From positions 90,471,756 to 90,535,755 of the forward strand of contig OX104112.1 of the NCBI GenBank assembly GCA_944474755.1: a stretch of 64,000 nt of DNA, given 5' to 3'. A program made the translations under genes and the position numbers. Shown piece by piece: positions 1 to 14,189 of the stretch (its first letter is position 1; each line of letters starts with the position of its first letter). The notes under the pieces are model-generated. The model was not told where the DNA came from. It saw nothing but the letters and a program-made list of their open reading frames with translations, and did no database searches. This DNA is from Limnoperna fortunei (lineage: Eukaryota; Mollusca; Bivalvia; Mytilida; Modiolidae).

Positions 1-109
1 AGCACTCTCCAAACACTTTACCAACTATGGTCTGCATCTGGGTTTCTGTGTCATGACCTGACATCTCCCCCAACAAGATGGCCTTCCCTATTCCCGATCT
101 GAGGATATG
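1..109 (-). CDS. Possible internal exon fragment, unidentified, running off the window start
   Basis: On the minus strand, from about 109 down to 1, one frame is open for 36 codons and reads as a plausible protein segment that includes SGIGKAILLGEMSGHD and ends MQTIVGKVFGEC at the window edge. Just upstream on that strand is ctgcccag, which could be a 3' splice site, and an in-frame TGA lies a few codons before it. The stretch is richer in G+C than the DNA that follows. I do not recognise the family. Nothing downstream can be seen because the window ends, so it could equally be a transposon remnant or a chance frame. Confidence 0.25.
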
Positions 110-716
110 CTGGGCAGCTCACTGGGGTGACAACTGGAAACCCCCCCTCCCCATACAATCCCAGAATATGAATTCGACAAGCATTGCAGATTATCGGAAA
201 AGTTTGAATACATGCACACATTATTTGCAAAATTAGTAAGATTTAGAGTAAGGCCTTGCCTTCAGGCGAGCATCAAAATTTAAAACTATTTCCATTCATG
301 ATGATCATAAACTCTCTTATCTTGAAACTATTGTCAGTTCCGTTTCATGATTACACTGCAGTTGTGACATAGTTGATCATGATGCCTCAAAATCATGGCA
401 GATTTTAAAACTTGAAAAGCAGTATGCCTCCTATTTGAAAATTAAGATTGTTTTAAAATTTTTCATTGGGAAAGTTTTTTTTAAGGCTATCTGCTTACTA
501 CTTTGGAGAAAAATTTATCCTTATCTCTTAATTTTTTTAAATTTACACAAAAAAATTAAATCCTCTGGCTTTTCAAACCGCCAATATATGTTTAAATATT
601 CTACATGATCATACAAAGATATTGAAAAAATTTCAGTAATGAATCATTTATCATTGCTAAGTAAAATGTGATGAAAAATCGTTTACACAAGGAACAAGTA
701 TTACTGTACGTTCTCT
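110..716. other. AT-rich non-coding stretch
   Basis: Apart from a C-rich run near 140-160, this is plain AT-rich DNA with no open frame of note and no repeat that I recognise. It leads into the 47-bp tandem array. Confidence 0.6.
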
Positions 717-3700
717 GATGATAACACCAGTCTATAACCTTACACTACCAAGGTCAACAGTACGATGATACCACCAGTCTATAACCTTACACTACCAAGG
801 TCAACAGTACGATGATACCACCAGTCTATAACCTTACACTACCAAGGTCAACAGTACGATGATACCACCAGTCTATAACCTTACACTACCAAGGTCAACA
901 GTACGATGATACCACCAGTCTATAACCTTACACTACCAAGGTCAACAGTACGATGATACCACCAGTCTATAACCTTACACTACCAAGGTCAACAGTACAA
1001 TGATACCACCAGTCTGTAATCTTACACTACCAAGGTCAACAGTATGATGATACCACCAGTCTGTAACCTTACACTACCAAGGTCAACAGCATGATGATAC
1101 CACCAGTCTGTAACCTTCCACTACCAAGGTCAACAGTACGATGATACCACCAGTCTATAACCTTACACTACCAAGGTCAACAGTACGATGATACCACCAG
1201 TCTGTAACCTTACACTACCAAGGTCAACAGTATGATGATACAACCAGTCTGTAACCTTACACTACCAAGGTCAACAGTACAATGATACCACCAGTCTATA
1301 ACCTTACACTACCAAGGTCAACAGTACGATAATACCACCAGTCTGTAATCTTACACTACCAAGGTCAACAGTACAATGATACCACCAGTCTATAACCTTA
1401 CACTACCAAGGTCAACAGTATGATGATACCACCAGTCTGTAATCTTACACTACCAAGGTCAACAGTACAATGATACCACCAGTCTGTAACCTTACACTGC
1501 CAAGGTCAACAGTATGATGATACCACCAGTCTGTAACCTTACACTACCAAGGTCAACAGTATGATGATACCACCAGTCTGTAACCTTACACTACAAAGGT
1601 CAACAGTATGATTATACCACCAGTCTGTAACCTTACACTACCAAGGTCAACAGTACGATGATACCACCAGTCTATAACCTTACACTACCAAGGTCAATAG
1701 TACGATGATACCACCAGACTGTAATCCTACACTACCAAGGTCAACAGTACGATGATATCACCAGTCTGTAATCTTACACTACCAAGGTCAACAGTACGAT
1801 GATACCACCAGTCTGTAATCTTACACTACCAAGGTCAACAGTACGATGATACCACCAGTCTGTAATCTTACACTACCAAGGTCAACAGTACGATGATACC
1901 ACCAGTCTGTAATCTTACACTACCAAGATCAACAGTACGATGATACCACCAGTCTATAACCTTACACTACCAAGGTCAACAGTATGATGATACCACCAGT
2001 CTGTAATCTTACACTACCAAGGTCAACAGTACGATGATACCACCAGTCTATAACCTTACACTACCAAGGTCAACAGTACGATGATACCACCAGTCTGTAA
2101 CCTTACACTACCAAGGTCAACAGTACGATGATACTACCAGTCTGTAACCTTACACTACCAAGGTCAACAGTACGATGATACCACCAGTCTGTAATCTTAC
2201 ACTACCAAGGTCAACAGTACGATGATACCACCAGTCTATAACCTTACACTACCAAGGTCAACAGTACGATAATACCACCAGTCTGTAACCTTACACTACC
2301 AAGGTCAACAGTACGATGATACTACCAGTCTGTAACCTTACACTACCAAGGTCAATAGTACGATGATACCACCAGACTGTAATCCTACACTACCAAGGTC
2401 AACAGTACGATGATATCACCAGTCTGTAATCTTACACTACCAAGGTCAACAGTACGATGATACCACCAGTCTGTAATCTTACACTACCAAGGTCAACAGT
2501 ACGATGATACCACCAGTCTGTAATCTTACACTACCAAGGTCAACAGTACGATGATACCACCAGTCTGTAATCTTACACTACCAAGGTCAACAGTACGATG
2601 ATACCACCAGTCTATAACCTTACACTACCAAGGTCAACAGTACGATAATACCACCAGTCTGTAACCTTACACTACCAAGGTCAACAGTACGATGATACTA
2701 CCAGTCTGTAACCTTACACTACCAAGGTCAACAGTACGATGATACCACCAGTCTATAACCTTACACTACCAAGGTCAACAGTACGATGATACCACCAGTC
2801 TGTAATCTTACACTACCAAGGTCAACAGTACGATGATACCACCAGTCTGTAATCTTACACTACCAAGGTCAACAGTACGATGATATCACAGTCTGTAATC
2901 TTGCACTACCAAGGTCAACAGTACGATGATACCACCAGTCTGTAATCTTACACTACCAATGTCAACAGTACGATGATACCACCAGTCTGTAATCTTACAC
3001 TACCAATGTCAACAGTACAATAATACCACCAGTCTGTAACCTTACACTACCAAGGTCAACAGTACGATAATACCACCAGTCTATAACCTTACACTACCAA
3101 GGTCAACAGTACAATGATACCACCAGTCTGTAACCTTACACTACCAAGGTCAACAGTACGATGATACCACCAGTCTGTAACCTTACACTACCAAAGTCAA
3201 CAGTACAATGATACCACCAGTCTGTAACCTTACACTACCAAGGTCAACAGTACAATGATACCACCAGTCTGTAACCTTACACTACCAAGGTCAACAGTAC
3301 GATAATACCACCAGTCTATAACCTTACACTACCAAGGTCAACAGTACAATGATACCACCAGTCTGTAACCTTACACTGCCAAGGTCAACAGTACAATGAT
3401 ACCACCAGTCTATAACCTTACACTACCAAGGTCAACAGTATGATGATACCACCAGTCTGTAACCTTACACTACCAAGGTCTACAGTATGATGATACCACC
3501 AGTCTGTAACCTTACACTACCAAGGTCAACAGTACGATGATACCACCAGTCTGTAATCTTACACTACCAAGGTCAACAGTATGATGATACCACCAGTCTG
3601 TAACCTTACACTACCAAGGTCAACAGTACGATGATACCACCAGTCTGTAATCTTACACTACCAAGGTCAACAGTACGATGATACCACCAGTCTGTAATCT

Positions 3701-6448
3701 TACACTACCAAGGTCAACAGTACGATGATACCACCAGTCTGTAATCTTACACTACCAAGGTCAACAGTACGATGATACCACCAGTCTATAACCTTACACT
3801 ACCAAGGTCAACAGTACGATAATACCACCAGTCTGTAACCTTACACTACCAAGGTCAACAGTACGATGATACCACCAGTCTGTAACCTTACACTACCAAG
3901 GTCAACAGTACGATGATACCACCAGTCTGTAATCTTACACTACCAAGGTCAACAGTATGATGATACCACCAGTCTGTAACCTTACACTACCAAGGTCAAC
4001 AGTACGATGATACCACCAGTCTGTAATCTTACACTACCAAGGTCAACAGTACGATGATACCACCAGTCTGTAATCTTACACTACCAAGGTCAACAGTACG
4101 ATGATACCACCAGTCTGCAATCTTACACTACCAAGGTCAACAGTACGATGATACCACCAGTCTATAACCTTACACTACCAAGGTCAACAGTACGATAATA
4201 CCACCAGTCTGTAACCTTACACTACCAAGGTCAACAGTACGATGATACTACCAGTCTGTAACCTTACACTACCAAGGTCAACAGTACGATGATACCACCA
4301 GTCTATAACCTTACACTACCAAGGTCAACAGTACGATGATACCACCAGTCTGTAATCTTACACTACCAAGGTCAACAGTACGATGATACCACCAGTCTGT
4401 AATCTTACACTACCAAGGTCAACAGTACGATGATATCACAGTCTGTAATCTTGCACTACCAAGGTCAACAGTACGATGATACCACCAGTCTGTAATCTTA
4501 CACTACCAATGTCAACAGTACGATGATACCACCAGTCTGTAATCTTACACTACCAATGTCAACAGTACAATAATACCACCAGTCTGTAACCTTACACTAC
4601 CAAGGTCAACAGTACGATAATACCACCAGTCTATAACCTTACACTACCAAGGTCAACAGTACAATGATACCACCAGTCTGTAACCTTACACTACCAAGGT
4701 CAACAGTACGATGATACCACCAGTCTGTAACCTTACACTACCAAAGTCAACAGTACAATGATACCACCAGTCTGTAACCTTACACTACCAAGGTCAACAG
4801 TACGATGATACCACCAGTCTGTAACCTTACACTACCAAGGTCAACAGTACGATAATAACACCAGTCTATAACCTTACACTACCAAGGTCAACAGTACAAT
4901 GATACCACCAGTCTGTAACCTTACACTACCAAGGTCAACAGTACGATAATACCACCAGTCTATAACCTTACACTACCAAGGTCAACAGTACAATGATACC
5001 ACCAGTCTGTAACCTTACACTACCAAGGTCAACAGTACAATGATACCACCAGTCTATAACCTTACACTACCAAGGTCAACAGTATGATGATACCACCAGT
5101 CTGTAACCTTACACTACCAAGGTCTACAGTATGATGATACCACCAGTCTGTAACCTTACACTACCAAGGTCAACAGTACGATGATACCACCAGTCTGTAA
5201 TCTTACACTACCAAGGTCAACAGTATGATGATACCACCAGTCTGTAACCTTACACTACCAAGGTCTACAGTATGATGATACCACCAGTCTGTAACCTTAC
5301 ACTACCAAGGTCAACAGTACAATGATACCACCAGTCTGTAACCTTACACTGCCAAGGTCAACAGTACAATGATACCACCAGTCTATAACCTTACACTACC
5401 AAGGTCAACAGTATGATGATACCACCAGTCTGTAACCTTACACTACCAAGGTCAACAGTACGATGATAACACCAGTCTATAACCTTACACTACCAAGGTC
5501 AACAGTACGATGATACCACCAGTCTGTAACCTTACACTACCAAGGTCAACAGTATGATGATACTACCAGTCTGTAACCTTACACTACCAAGGTCTACAGT
5601 ATGATGATACCACCAGTCTGTAACCTTACACTACCAAGGTCAACAGTACAATGATACCACCAGTCTGTAACCTTACACTACCAAGGTCAACAGTACAATG
5701 ATACCACCAGTCTGTAACCTTACACTACCAAGGTCAACAGTACAATAATACCACCAGTCTGTAACCTTACACTACCAAGGTCAACAGTACAATAATACCA
5801 CCAGTCTGTAACCTTACACTACCAAGGTCAACAGTACGATAATACCACCAGTCTGTAACCTTACACTACCAAGGTCAACAGTACGATGATACCACCAGTC
5901 TGTAACCTTACACTACCAAGGTCAACAGTACGATGATACCACCAGTCTGTAACCTTACACTACCAAGGTCAACAGTACGATGATACCACCAGTCTGTAAC
6001 CTTACACTACCAAAGTCAACAGTACGATGATACCACCAGTCTGTAACCTTACACTACCAAGGTCAACAGTACGATGATACCACCAGTCTGTAACCTTACA
6101 CTACCAAGGTCAACAGTATGATGATACCACCAGTCTGTAACCTTACACTACCAAGGTCAACAGTACGATGATACCACCAGTCTGTAACCTTACACTACCA
6201 AGGTCAACAGTACGATGATACCACCAGTCTGTAACCTTACACTACCAAGGTCAACAGTATGATGATACCACCAGTCTGTAACCTTACACTACCAAGGTCA
6301 ACAGTACAATGATACCACCAGTCTGTAACCTTACACTACCAAGGTCAACAGTACGATGATACCACCAGTCTGTAACCTTACACTACCAAGGTCAACAGTA
6401 CAATGATACCACCAGTCTGTAACCTTACACTACCAAGGTCAACAGTAT
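717..6448. repeat. 47-bp minisatellite, about 122 tandem units
   Basis: The unit runs from gatgataccaccagtct through accttacactaccaaggtc to aacagtac. 5732 bp divided by 47 gives about 122 copies. Units vary at a few fixed positions: tctata/tctgta, aacctt/aatctt, gatgat/gataat/aatgat and tacgat/tatgat. Because 47 is not a multiple of three, no long reading frame forms. Rare variants recur at fixed distances, showing block duplications inside the array (658 bp and 1550 bp). The left edge is gatgataacaccag and the right edge is aacagtatgg, where unique DNA resumes. No similarity to the SINE family of this window is evident. Confidence 0.97.
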
Positions 6449-7609
6449 GGCAAACAGAAGTAGGAGTAAGAGAGTTCTAAAAAAGAATCCCGCAATAAGG
6501 CATGATCATACAAAGCTACAGGTAAATATTCTGTATTGCATAATTTATTACTGATGAGAATAATGGTTATAGACAGATGCACACACTAACTTGACAGACC
6601 AATGAGGAGGGGTATATTAAATGGTTATGAACACACTGATGTACATAAACACTAAAACACACCCACATACTAATACCAGTATACCCGACACCCCCTATGG
6701 GGAGCGGGGTATCATTTCAATTTATACAAAATTAACATGCTATAAAATGAAATTGTACAGGTGCTAACAGCATGTCAGGAAATGCAGGTAATTACAAATT
6801 TTACTAATAGAATTTTATCAATTTGATCAGATTTCCATTTCAGTAAAAATAACTGTCTGAATTTATTACCAGCAAGTAACATCAATATAAAAGTACAAAT
6901 ATATATTAATTTTTTATCAATTTTATGATAATTACTGAAAGCTGACACTGCTGAATTCAATCATATAATATTTTAATAAGCTAATTATACCAGACATCCT
7001 GCCATCCACATCAAAAATGAAAAAAATTTAAATTTTGGAAACTTTTTTGGAATATTTGGTTTCCCTTTTGTCAAAAAAAACCCACAAAAATAAGATTATA
7101 ACCATGTTTTTTCTTTCATCACTAAATCTGATAATTATAGATAAATACTTCACTTAGTCATCTTTGTAATATTACATAATAATTTACTTTCATTTTAAAA
7201 TTACTTCAAAACAGATGCATATTTCCGAGTACATTCTGAAAAATTATATTTGTTGGAATTTAAATTAAACAGATCTCTAAATGTTTATTTAATTGAATAT
7301 ATATATACTGGTAAATGAATCAGTAATTAGGTATTACATTTGGAGAAAAAGGGGGGTGAAAAAGCTTGTCATCTCACAATTTAACTTTTAACCATGATTG
7401 CAATTAAGGTAATAATTGCATGATTATTTTGTTTGTCATTTTCCTTAAATATACCTATTCATTGATGAAATAAATTACTATACAGGCTGTTATAGGTTTC
7501 AAAGTATTGTGTCTGCTTATAATTAAAATAACATCATTATCTGAGCAAATGTCCCCATTTTGCTGTATACAAAAATTGATTACTTTAAATATTTACTGAA
7601 TAAGAACCA
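6449..7609. other. AT-rich non-coding stretch
   Basis: No gene or clear repeat is seen. A short G+C-rich hairpin (ccccctatggggagcgggg) lies near 6691-6710. The rest is A/T-rich with short homopolymers. Confidence 0.55.
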
Positions 7610-7641
7610 TTAGACTGACTGACTGACTGAATGAATTAACA

Positions 7642-7692
<51 letters not shown>

Positions 7693-7748
7693 TAACAACA
7701 TTACTGAATGAATTAACAAATCAATCAATCAATCAATCAATCAATTAA
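7610..7748. repeat. (TCAA)n microsatellite with a duplicated flank
   Basis: A GACT run at 7615-7629 is followed by gaatgaattaacaaa and a perfect tetranucleotide run of about 14 copies (7640-7692). The module 'actgaatgaattaacaaatcaatc' then recurs in shortened form at 7703-7746. The two blocks look like one microsatellite plus flank that was duplicated and contracted. Confidence 0.93.
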
Positions 7749-8334
7749 CAAAATTGTTATAGAAGGGATACATGAGATACTGATATATAATTAAAACATA
7801 CTTAATTTTCATGCTGTTTTGATGGCATTTTAAACCATTTGAAACATTTTATTCCACTAAAAGCCTCACATGAGGCATGATAGTACATGTAACAATAAAA
7901 CTGATATAATGCATGAACAAACATATTTACAACCATTTTATTAGTTACAAGGAAAGCTTTTTAGAGTTATTTCCCTTTTGTAAAAAAATTACAAACCTTG
8001 AAATATTATAAATATTATCTGACATGTCACTCAAACTTATTCATGAAAATATGTGTTTCAAAAAATATCTACTCACAGTCTTTAGATTGAGTGAAGAAGT
8101 ATTAAACAAAAATAGATTGTCATTTTGGTCAAACTATACTTTTGTTATGCAGTTGTAAAGTAAAACAACTGTTTTTATAGGTTTTTACAATATATGGGAA
8201 ATATCTGTATACAGTACAGGATAAATTATTTACATTTACAAGAAAACAGGCAGATGTACATCTTAGAGGGTATAAAATGTGTCACACAGGCAAAATTCCA
8301 TATCTTTTAGTATTTAACTAAATACATGTATCAG

Positions 8335-8572
8335 TGAGATGGTATCTATCGGTGTGAGTCCCGTTGATGTTGAAGTCAAAGTTCAAGGTCAAAGGTCATC
8401 AACCATTGTATGCAACACATTGCCTTGATATTCTCTACCCACATACCAAATATTAAAAGCCTACCTCAAAAGATAAAAAAGTTATAGCCCTGAAACAATT
8501 AGTTTGGGACAGATGGACAGATGGACAGACTGATCACTAGAGGGCGTCTGCCACTAAGTGGCGGCCCTAATT
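8335..8572 (+). mobile_element. Interspersed repeat with GGACAGA-rich tail and 'ccactaagtggcggccc' end
   Basis: The segment starts near tcagtgagatggtatctatc, passes through gttgaagtcaaagttcaagg, and ends with repeated gatggacaga followed by ctagagggcgtctgcc and an imperfect palindromic end, ccactaagtgg. I know this ending from many bivalve genomic repeats. It has no coding capacity, so it is a non-autonomous element or a remnant of one. Exact ends are approximate. Confidence 0.6.
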
Positions 8573-8682
8573 GTATTGTAGCCTTAAGGACAACAACTTT
8601 TAACAGAGTAATGCATCCAACACATCACTGAGTACAACTATAGCTAAAGGTCACTAAAATAATTTATAAATAGAAATAGACA

Positions 8683-9306
8683 AAGTGGATCTAGCGATCA
8701 CTGATACCCCTGCTTTTGTAAAAAATTTCTAAAGTTTTTCGTGGTCTGTGACCTTGAAATTTGACAGTTACCCCCCAAAATCCATAGGCGTCTTACCAAC
8801 GTAATATATAACAATATCTCAAAGTTTCATACAAATGGGATGCGAACTTTTTGAGTTATTGTCCGGAAACTACTTTTTTGTACAAATTTCTAACGTTTTT
8901 TGTGGATTGCGACCTTGAAATTTGAGAGATTTCCACTAAAATCAATAGGCTTCTTACCAACCTGATATATAACAATATCCTAAAGATTCACTCAAATTGG
9001 ATGCGAACTTTTTGAGTTATTGTCCAGAAATAACTTTTTGTTAAAATTCCTAACGTTTTTTGTGGATTGCGACCTTGAAATTTTTACGGATTTCCCCCCA
9101 AATCAATAGGCTTCTTACCAACCTGATTCATAACAATATCCCAGTTTCACATTCTAATTGGATGTAAAATTTTTGAATTATCAAATGGAAACCAAATGTG
9201 GACAGACAAACAGACGGACAGACAGATGGACGACGCGACTGAAGGACGGACGGACGGACAGACATGAGGACCCCTATATACCCCAACTGTCGAGTGGGGG
9301 TATAAA
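8683..9306 (+). mobile_element. Interspersed element with three degenerate direct sub-repeats of about 155 bp
   Basis: A module containing gtgaccttgaaatttgacag or gcgaccttgaaattt, then taggcttcttaccaacctg and gatgcgaactttttgag, occurs three times at about 154-158 bp spacing (near 8728, 8882 and 9040). The third is followed by a run of gacggacagac motifs and the end cgagtgggggtataa. The small open frames on both strands here (9128-9340) are simply the GGAC repeats read through. This is a composite non-autonomous element of the kind common in bivalves. Confidence 0.6.
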
Positions 9307-12300
9307 AAACCACCATACTTTTCATGTCCCTAGTCATTAAGTTGGCATATGCCGGGTAGAGCTAGTTCAAATGGATCCAAAATCTATATGCAACAGTACT
9401 GGTCAAAGAGATTTTCCACAAATAAAAGTTTTCCAGCTATCTGAATGGTCAATGTAGAAGTTGAGAATATATTGAGGAAATCATCAAATTTAAGATATTT
9501 TAAGAAAATCTATCAAAGACAGAAATGGCTGGATTTTGTTAAAAAATTAAAATTCGGTTAACAGGAAGTAGGTGAGCGACAGACCTGAAATTGATTCCAA
9601 TGTTATGGGAGGTGATGCTGATGCTGTATACCAAACTTCAAGCAAATGTGATTAGTAGTTGCTGAGAAAACTGTTATGAAAAATTTTTCCCCGATCGCTC
9701 GTACGCCGCCTGTCCCCCCAACATTCACCATACTATAACCTGGATTTTCACTCTGTGAAATCTGGCCAAAAATGAGCGATGCAACTGTACAATATTAATT
9801 CTACGACAAACAAAAAAATCAACTAAATATATCTTTAAATTATATACCTGACATCCCAAATAAAAATTAACAACTTTTTTATATTCATGACACTACTGAA
9901 ATTTCATTACATGATGTCTGCAGGAACAATAAATGTCCTTTCTTCTCAACAGTTAAAAGAAAAACAATTCTGTTTGTGAGGCTATAACTGCCATTTGTTG
10001 TTTACAGAAATAAACGACATCTCAAAATAAAAACAAGTGCCTAATTATTAAAGTACACCAACTCATAAAATATACCAGAATGATCTGGTTTAGCAGTATC
10101 ATATTTTTATTGTTGGGTAAGTTATGCTGATGATTGAGTTCAGAAAGGGTCAAGAAACTATTGGTTTTTCAGAGATAATTTGATTACAAGAAATAAAAAT
10201 TCTGCTTATCAATAATAAAAATATTTTGGAACCATTAAATTATTACTCACATACTAAAAACATTCCTATAAATAAACAGTAAAGAGAACTATGTACTTCA
10301 CTTACCCTTTGCAGGAAGATTGTTTGTTTCTGCAATTGTTCAGCTTATTTATTGCAATTTTTTTACAAGAATACACTGGGTTAGGGTGTGTTTTACTCTA
10401 ACCAAAATTGAAACTGAAGCTGCTGAAGAGGCAAAGGGGTCAGATTTGAACCCATGATCACAGTGTCATAATGGGTCCTACAGAAGTTAGAGAAAAAACA
10501 ACAATTCCTGCTGTTAAAATTCCAATGCATTTAGTTTGCACATCTGTAAGCTGTGTTTTGTGTAAACGTAAAAACTTACTTAAAAAAATCATGTTTGTTA
10601 TGTGTTATCCATAATTTTCGTTATTGTTAATAATGCAGTTATTTTTAGTTTGAATTGTGAGATTGGATGATTTAGATTTAGCATACTTCTGATACATTAT
10701 TTTTCTAACAACTATACATTCAAATTAATATGACGTCTTTCCGTTGTGATGTCATATTATGCTCAACTGAAAATTTCTAACTAAAACAATGCAATTTCGT
10801 TAAGATTTCTTGATATTTTTTTGTTTATAAGGTACATAGGAAATGTTTATAGGAAATGAAGGCATATTTACAGAAATCCTTTTAATTAAGAATTAATGAA
10901 TAATCTAACATAATTATTAATTAAAATTTAACTAAAATGGTGAAACAAGGAAAACTTGTCCTTTTTGCAACTTGTATCTTTCAAACTATGACAAATCACA
11001 AAAGTCTATAGCCTTACTGCAAAGCATAAGTTGTAATTACGAAAAGGTAACAACTTGCTGTAAGAAAGTTTAAAATCTGTATCAAAAACTGCAGAAGGAA
11101 CAACACAAAACCGTACTATATCAATACAATCTGGTGAACGATTACTGTTCCAAAGAAGTAAAATAAAATGAGAGAAATTTCATTGAACAAATCTGTAATA
11201 GCAGGTGCACAACTTTAGTAATAGAAAATACTAAATACAAATTGACTTAATAAAGAAAGAATACAATCAAAGAATAGGGAACATTTCAGTAAATGAAATA
11301 CAAAGATTAAAAATAAAAAATTATGATAGGACAGAAAAGTTGATAAAAATTGTCCTATCAGCCTATTGCAAAAAATAACTTAAAATACATCCATGTTTTA
11401 TTATGACAAAAAAGGAATTTACTAATTTTATACAGCAATATTCCAGCAGCTCCAGCATATGATGTGTACATTTCACAACTTATACTTTATTCTATATCCT
11501 GCGATCTGTATTCCGATTTTCTAGGCCATCACTGCTGTTGCCTGCTAAACTACTCAAACAAGGATTTGTTGTACCTAGGTTGATGTTATCTCTTCAGAAG
11601 TTCTATGGTCCGCACCACGACTTAATTGATTGTTATGGGAAAAGGGAATATGGGACTGTGGGTTTACAAATTATAGGGTGCAGGAAGTCATAATTTATTA
11701 CGACTGTACGTGGTACAGGAAGCCATACTTTATTAAGACTGTGGGTTTAAAAACTACAAGGTACAGGAAGTTATACTTTATTACAACTGTGGTACAGGAT
11801 GCCATACTTAGTTTAAGACTGTGGGTTTACAGACTATAAAGTTAATTAGGCAATTACTCTAAAAATCAATTATAACTCTTTCTTAAAAATGAAGCTGTCT
11901 GTCATTTGTTTTGAACCCTTACTTCACATTATGGCAGTGATATAGTAACTATTTGGCACTAAATGTCACTCTTTCTGATACCTTACACAATTAGCTGAAC
12001 TGACAAACTGCAAAATAGCACAAAAAAACATTCCATCTAATTAGTAAAACTGAAATTTGAAAAATCATAGTAATCTGTAATTCTGGCACTTCTACATTAC
12101 TGACTTATTTGTTCATACTGATCAGATGACCGAAAAAATAGACTAATTAATTTTCAAGTTGTTGTAATTTTGACAGGCAATAGCACAATGCCAACACAAA
12201 ACAGCAAAATAAATGTATAGATTGTAGCTTTCATAACCAGCATGAAAAATGTAAGCTATGTTCAGGCGAATAAGGAACACAATAATAAAAATGAATGAAA

Positions 12301-12984
12301 TGAAGAATCAAAAAATGGTATAAACACTACTTTTTGTGTTTTATTACAATTTGGCTAAATTGCTGAAAACATTTATTACACTGGACATGAAAACTCTGGC
12401 TTAACTATCATGCTGGGCCCTATTGTTAAGTTAGACCTGTGGCAGCAGCCATTTTGAATTTACAAGTGGCATAAAATTCCAAAACTTTGTACAAGACCCA
12501 TCCATGAATATGGTTGATAATTCTGAATTCAACTGGTTGAATGGTCTCAATGAAAAAGTATTTTAAACATATTTCTTATAGGTTTCAATGTTAAATTGAG
12601 TTCTGTGGTGCCATGCATGCTGCATTTTCTGATTAAAAAAAACAATACTTTATAGAGGACCCATCCAATAAATACTCCAATACAGAATTGCTTCAATCAA
12701 CTTGGCAGTTTCTATAGCGTGTTTAGGAAGTCATATAATGGTTATCAATTGTAAGTTTTTGGTAAAAAAAACAAACTTTGTACAGGAACAAAGAACACTG
12801 TGATCAAGTGTGTTCCTAGTAGTTTTAGACAAGATTGAAATGAAAATACTGATGCTAATGATTGATGATGAAGACGACAGATGAAATGATTACAATAGAT
12901 CACATGACCCTTCAGTTAACACTAGCAGTAACACTAGCAACACCTGGCAATGTGGAAGAGTCAGTCCGGACCGGATCATTAAAA
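9307..12984. other. Long AT-rich spacer with repeat remnants
   Basis: No gene is supported. Near 9560-9720 there is an element remnant (gaagtaggtgagcgacag ... cgatcgctcgtacgcc). Near 11065-11115, taagaaagtttaaaatctg followed by caaaaactgcagaagga is an old copy of a repeat also seen near 21600. Around 11660-11830 a short 'ggtacaggaagccatac' module occurs three times in degenerate form. The rest is unremarkable. Confidence 0.5.
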
Positions 12985-13117
12985 GAATGCTTCAAATTTC
13001 TGAACAGGTTATACAATATCTGTTTACCCCTAATAAACTGCAAATGTGTTTATGAATGGCATAAACAGACCCAAACCATATTATATCGTATAACCTGTTC
13101 AGAAATTTGAAATATTC
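12985..13117. repeat. Foldback element with 30-bp arms
   Basis: The arm 12985-13014 (core ttcaaatttctgaacaggtt) is repeated as its reverse complement at 13088-13117. The inner 24 bases match perfectly and the outer six imperfectly. The loop is 73 bp. The small open frame 12862-13110 runs straight into the second arm and is not supported as a gene. Confidence 0.85.
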
Positions 13118-13893
13118 ATTATAATTTAATTTAAAGCTTGACAATTTCAAAATAAAAACAGCAATGACGTAATAGAACTATTTGAATTTAAACAACATAA
13201 GAATAGTGCATGACCAATGCAAGTTATATGGTATAATATGGGTTTCTACATTTGTATTAGCTAATCAGATTTCAGCTTACAAAGCAAATGAAATTAAACT
13301 TGAATAACATCAAACAATTTAATCTGTGAAGCAAAACAACAAAAACACTTGCATTTATTACAATGTTTACCTATATACTATAGAGCAGCACCATCTACAG
13401 AAATCATGCTTATATGTCAAGGTCACCCAGAAATGTTTTACATTTGACTAAAGGTTACAAGACACCCATGGGCATCACACCCACCCACACTAAATGCTGC
13501 TATACCTACATCAGGGTACTATTGAAATTTACCAGTCAAATCATATATATATTTTTATTTCTACTGAAGTACATATTACATTTATATAATACGAATAGGC
13601 AATATCATCACACACCACTGGGATTTGGAGAGAATTAAAAAAACCAACTTATTTACTAAAGAATGCTGTTTAATTATTTAATAATTAACACATAGAGAAT
13701 TATAAAAAATAATGACTTCAATAATGAACACCTACAATCTATCTCCTGAAAAGGTTTTTTATAAATAAATTATGTTATGAATAACATAAAACTCTTATTA
13801 GTGAATGAAGCTGGAGAATCAATTAGGATTGGCAAGTCAAAATTATCAAGGAGATGGAAACAGACATTAACAAATAATTATCATTTTTTTCTA
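13118..13893. other. AT-rich spacer
   Basis: No gene, array or recognisable element is seen. Short open frames have no coding character. Confidence 0.5.
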
Positions 13894-14180
13894 AGAAGGT
13901 CCATGTGAGCTTTTGCCATCAATTGGCGTCCATCGTCCTTGTACGTTGTCTGTCATCTGTCGTAAACTTTTTAAAAAATCTTCTCCTGTGGAATCATTGG
14001 GCCAATTTTTTTCAAACTAGGCCACAATCATCCTTAGGGTTCCTAGTTTCAAGTTTGTACCCAGGGGGGTTGATCAACAGACAAATATGGCCACTGTTAC
14101 TAAAAATAGAACATGGGGGTCAACACAGGTTTTTTATCATTATCTCAAAATTATAATAGCTATAGAGAAAACCATTACTT
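13894..14180 (+). mobile_element. Dispersed bivalve repeat (ggtccatgtgagctttt family)
   Basis: The stretch contains gtgagcttttgccatcaatt, gtccatcgtccttgtacgtt, ctcctgtggaatcattgggcc, aggccacaatcatccttag and aaaatagaacatgggggtc in that order. I recognise this succession from a very common interspersed repeat of bivalve genomes. The open frame on the plus strand at 13905-14156 is within the repeat and is not a host gene. Confidence 0.65.
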
Positions 14181-14189
14181 CAAATTGAT

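Noticed and set aside
717..6448. Could the 47-bp array be a CRISPR?
   Set aside because: There are no spacers: units abut directly, and the whole context is eukaryotic.
9128..9340. Overlapping small frames on both strands
   Set aside because: They read through GGAC/GTCC repeats of a non-autonomous element.
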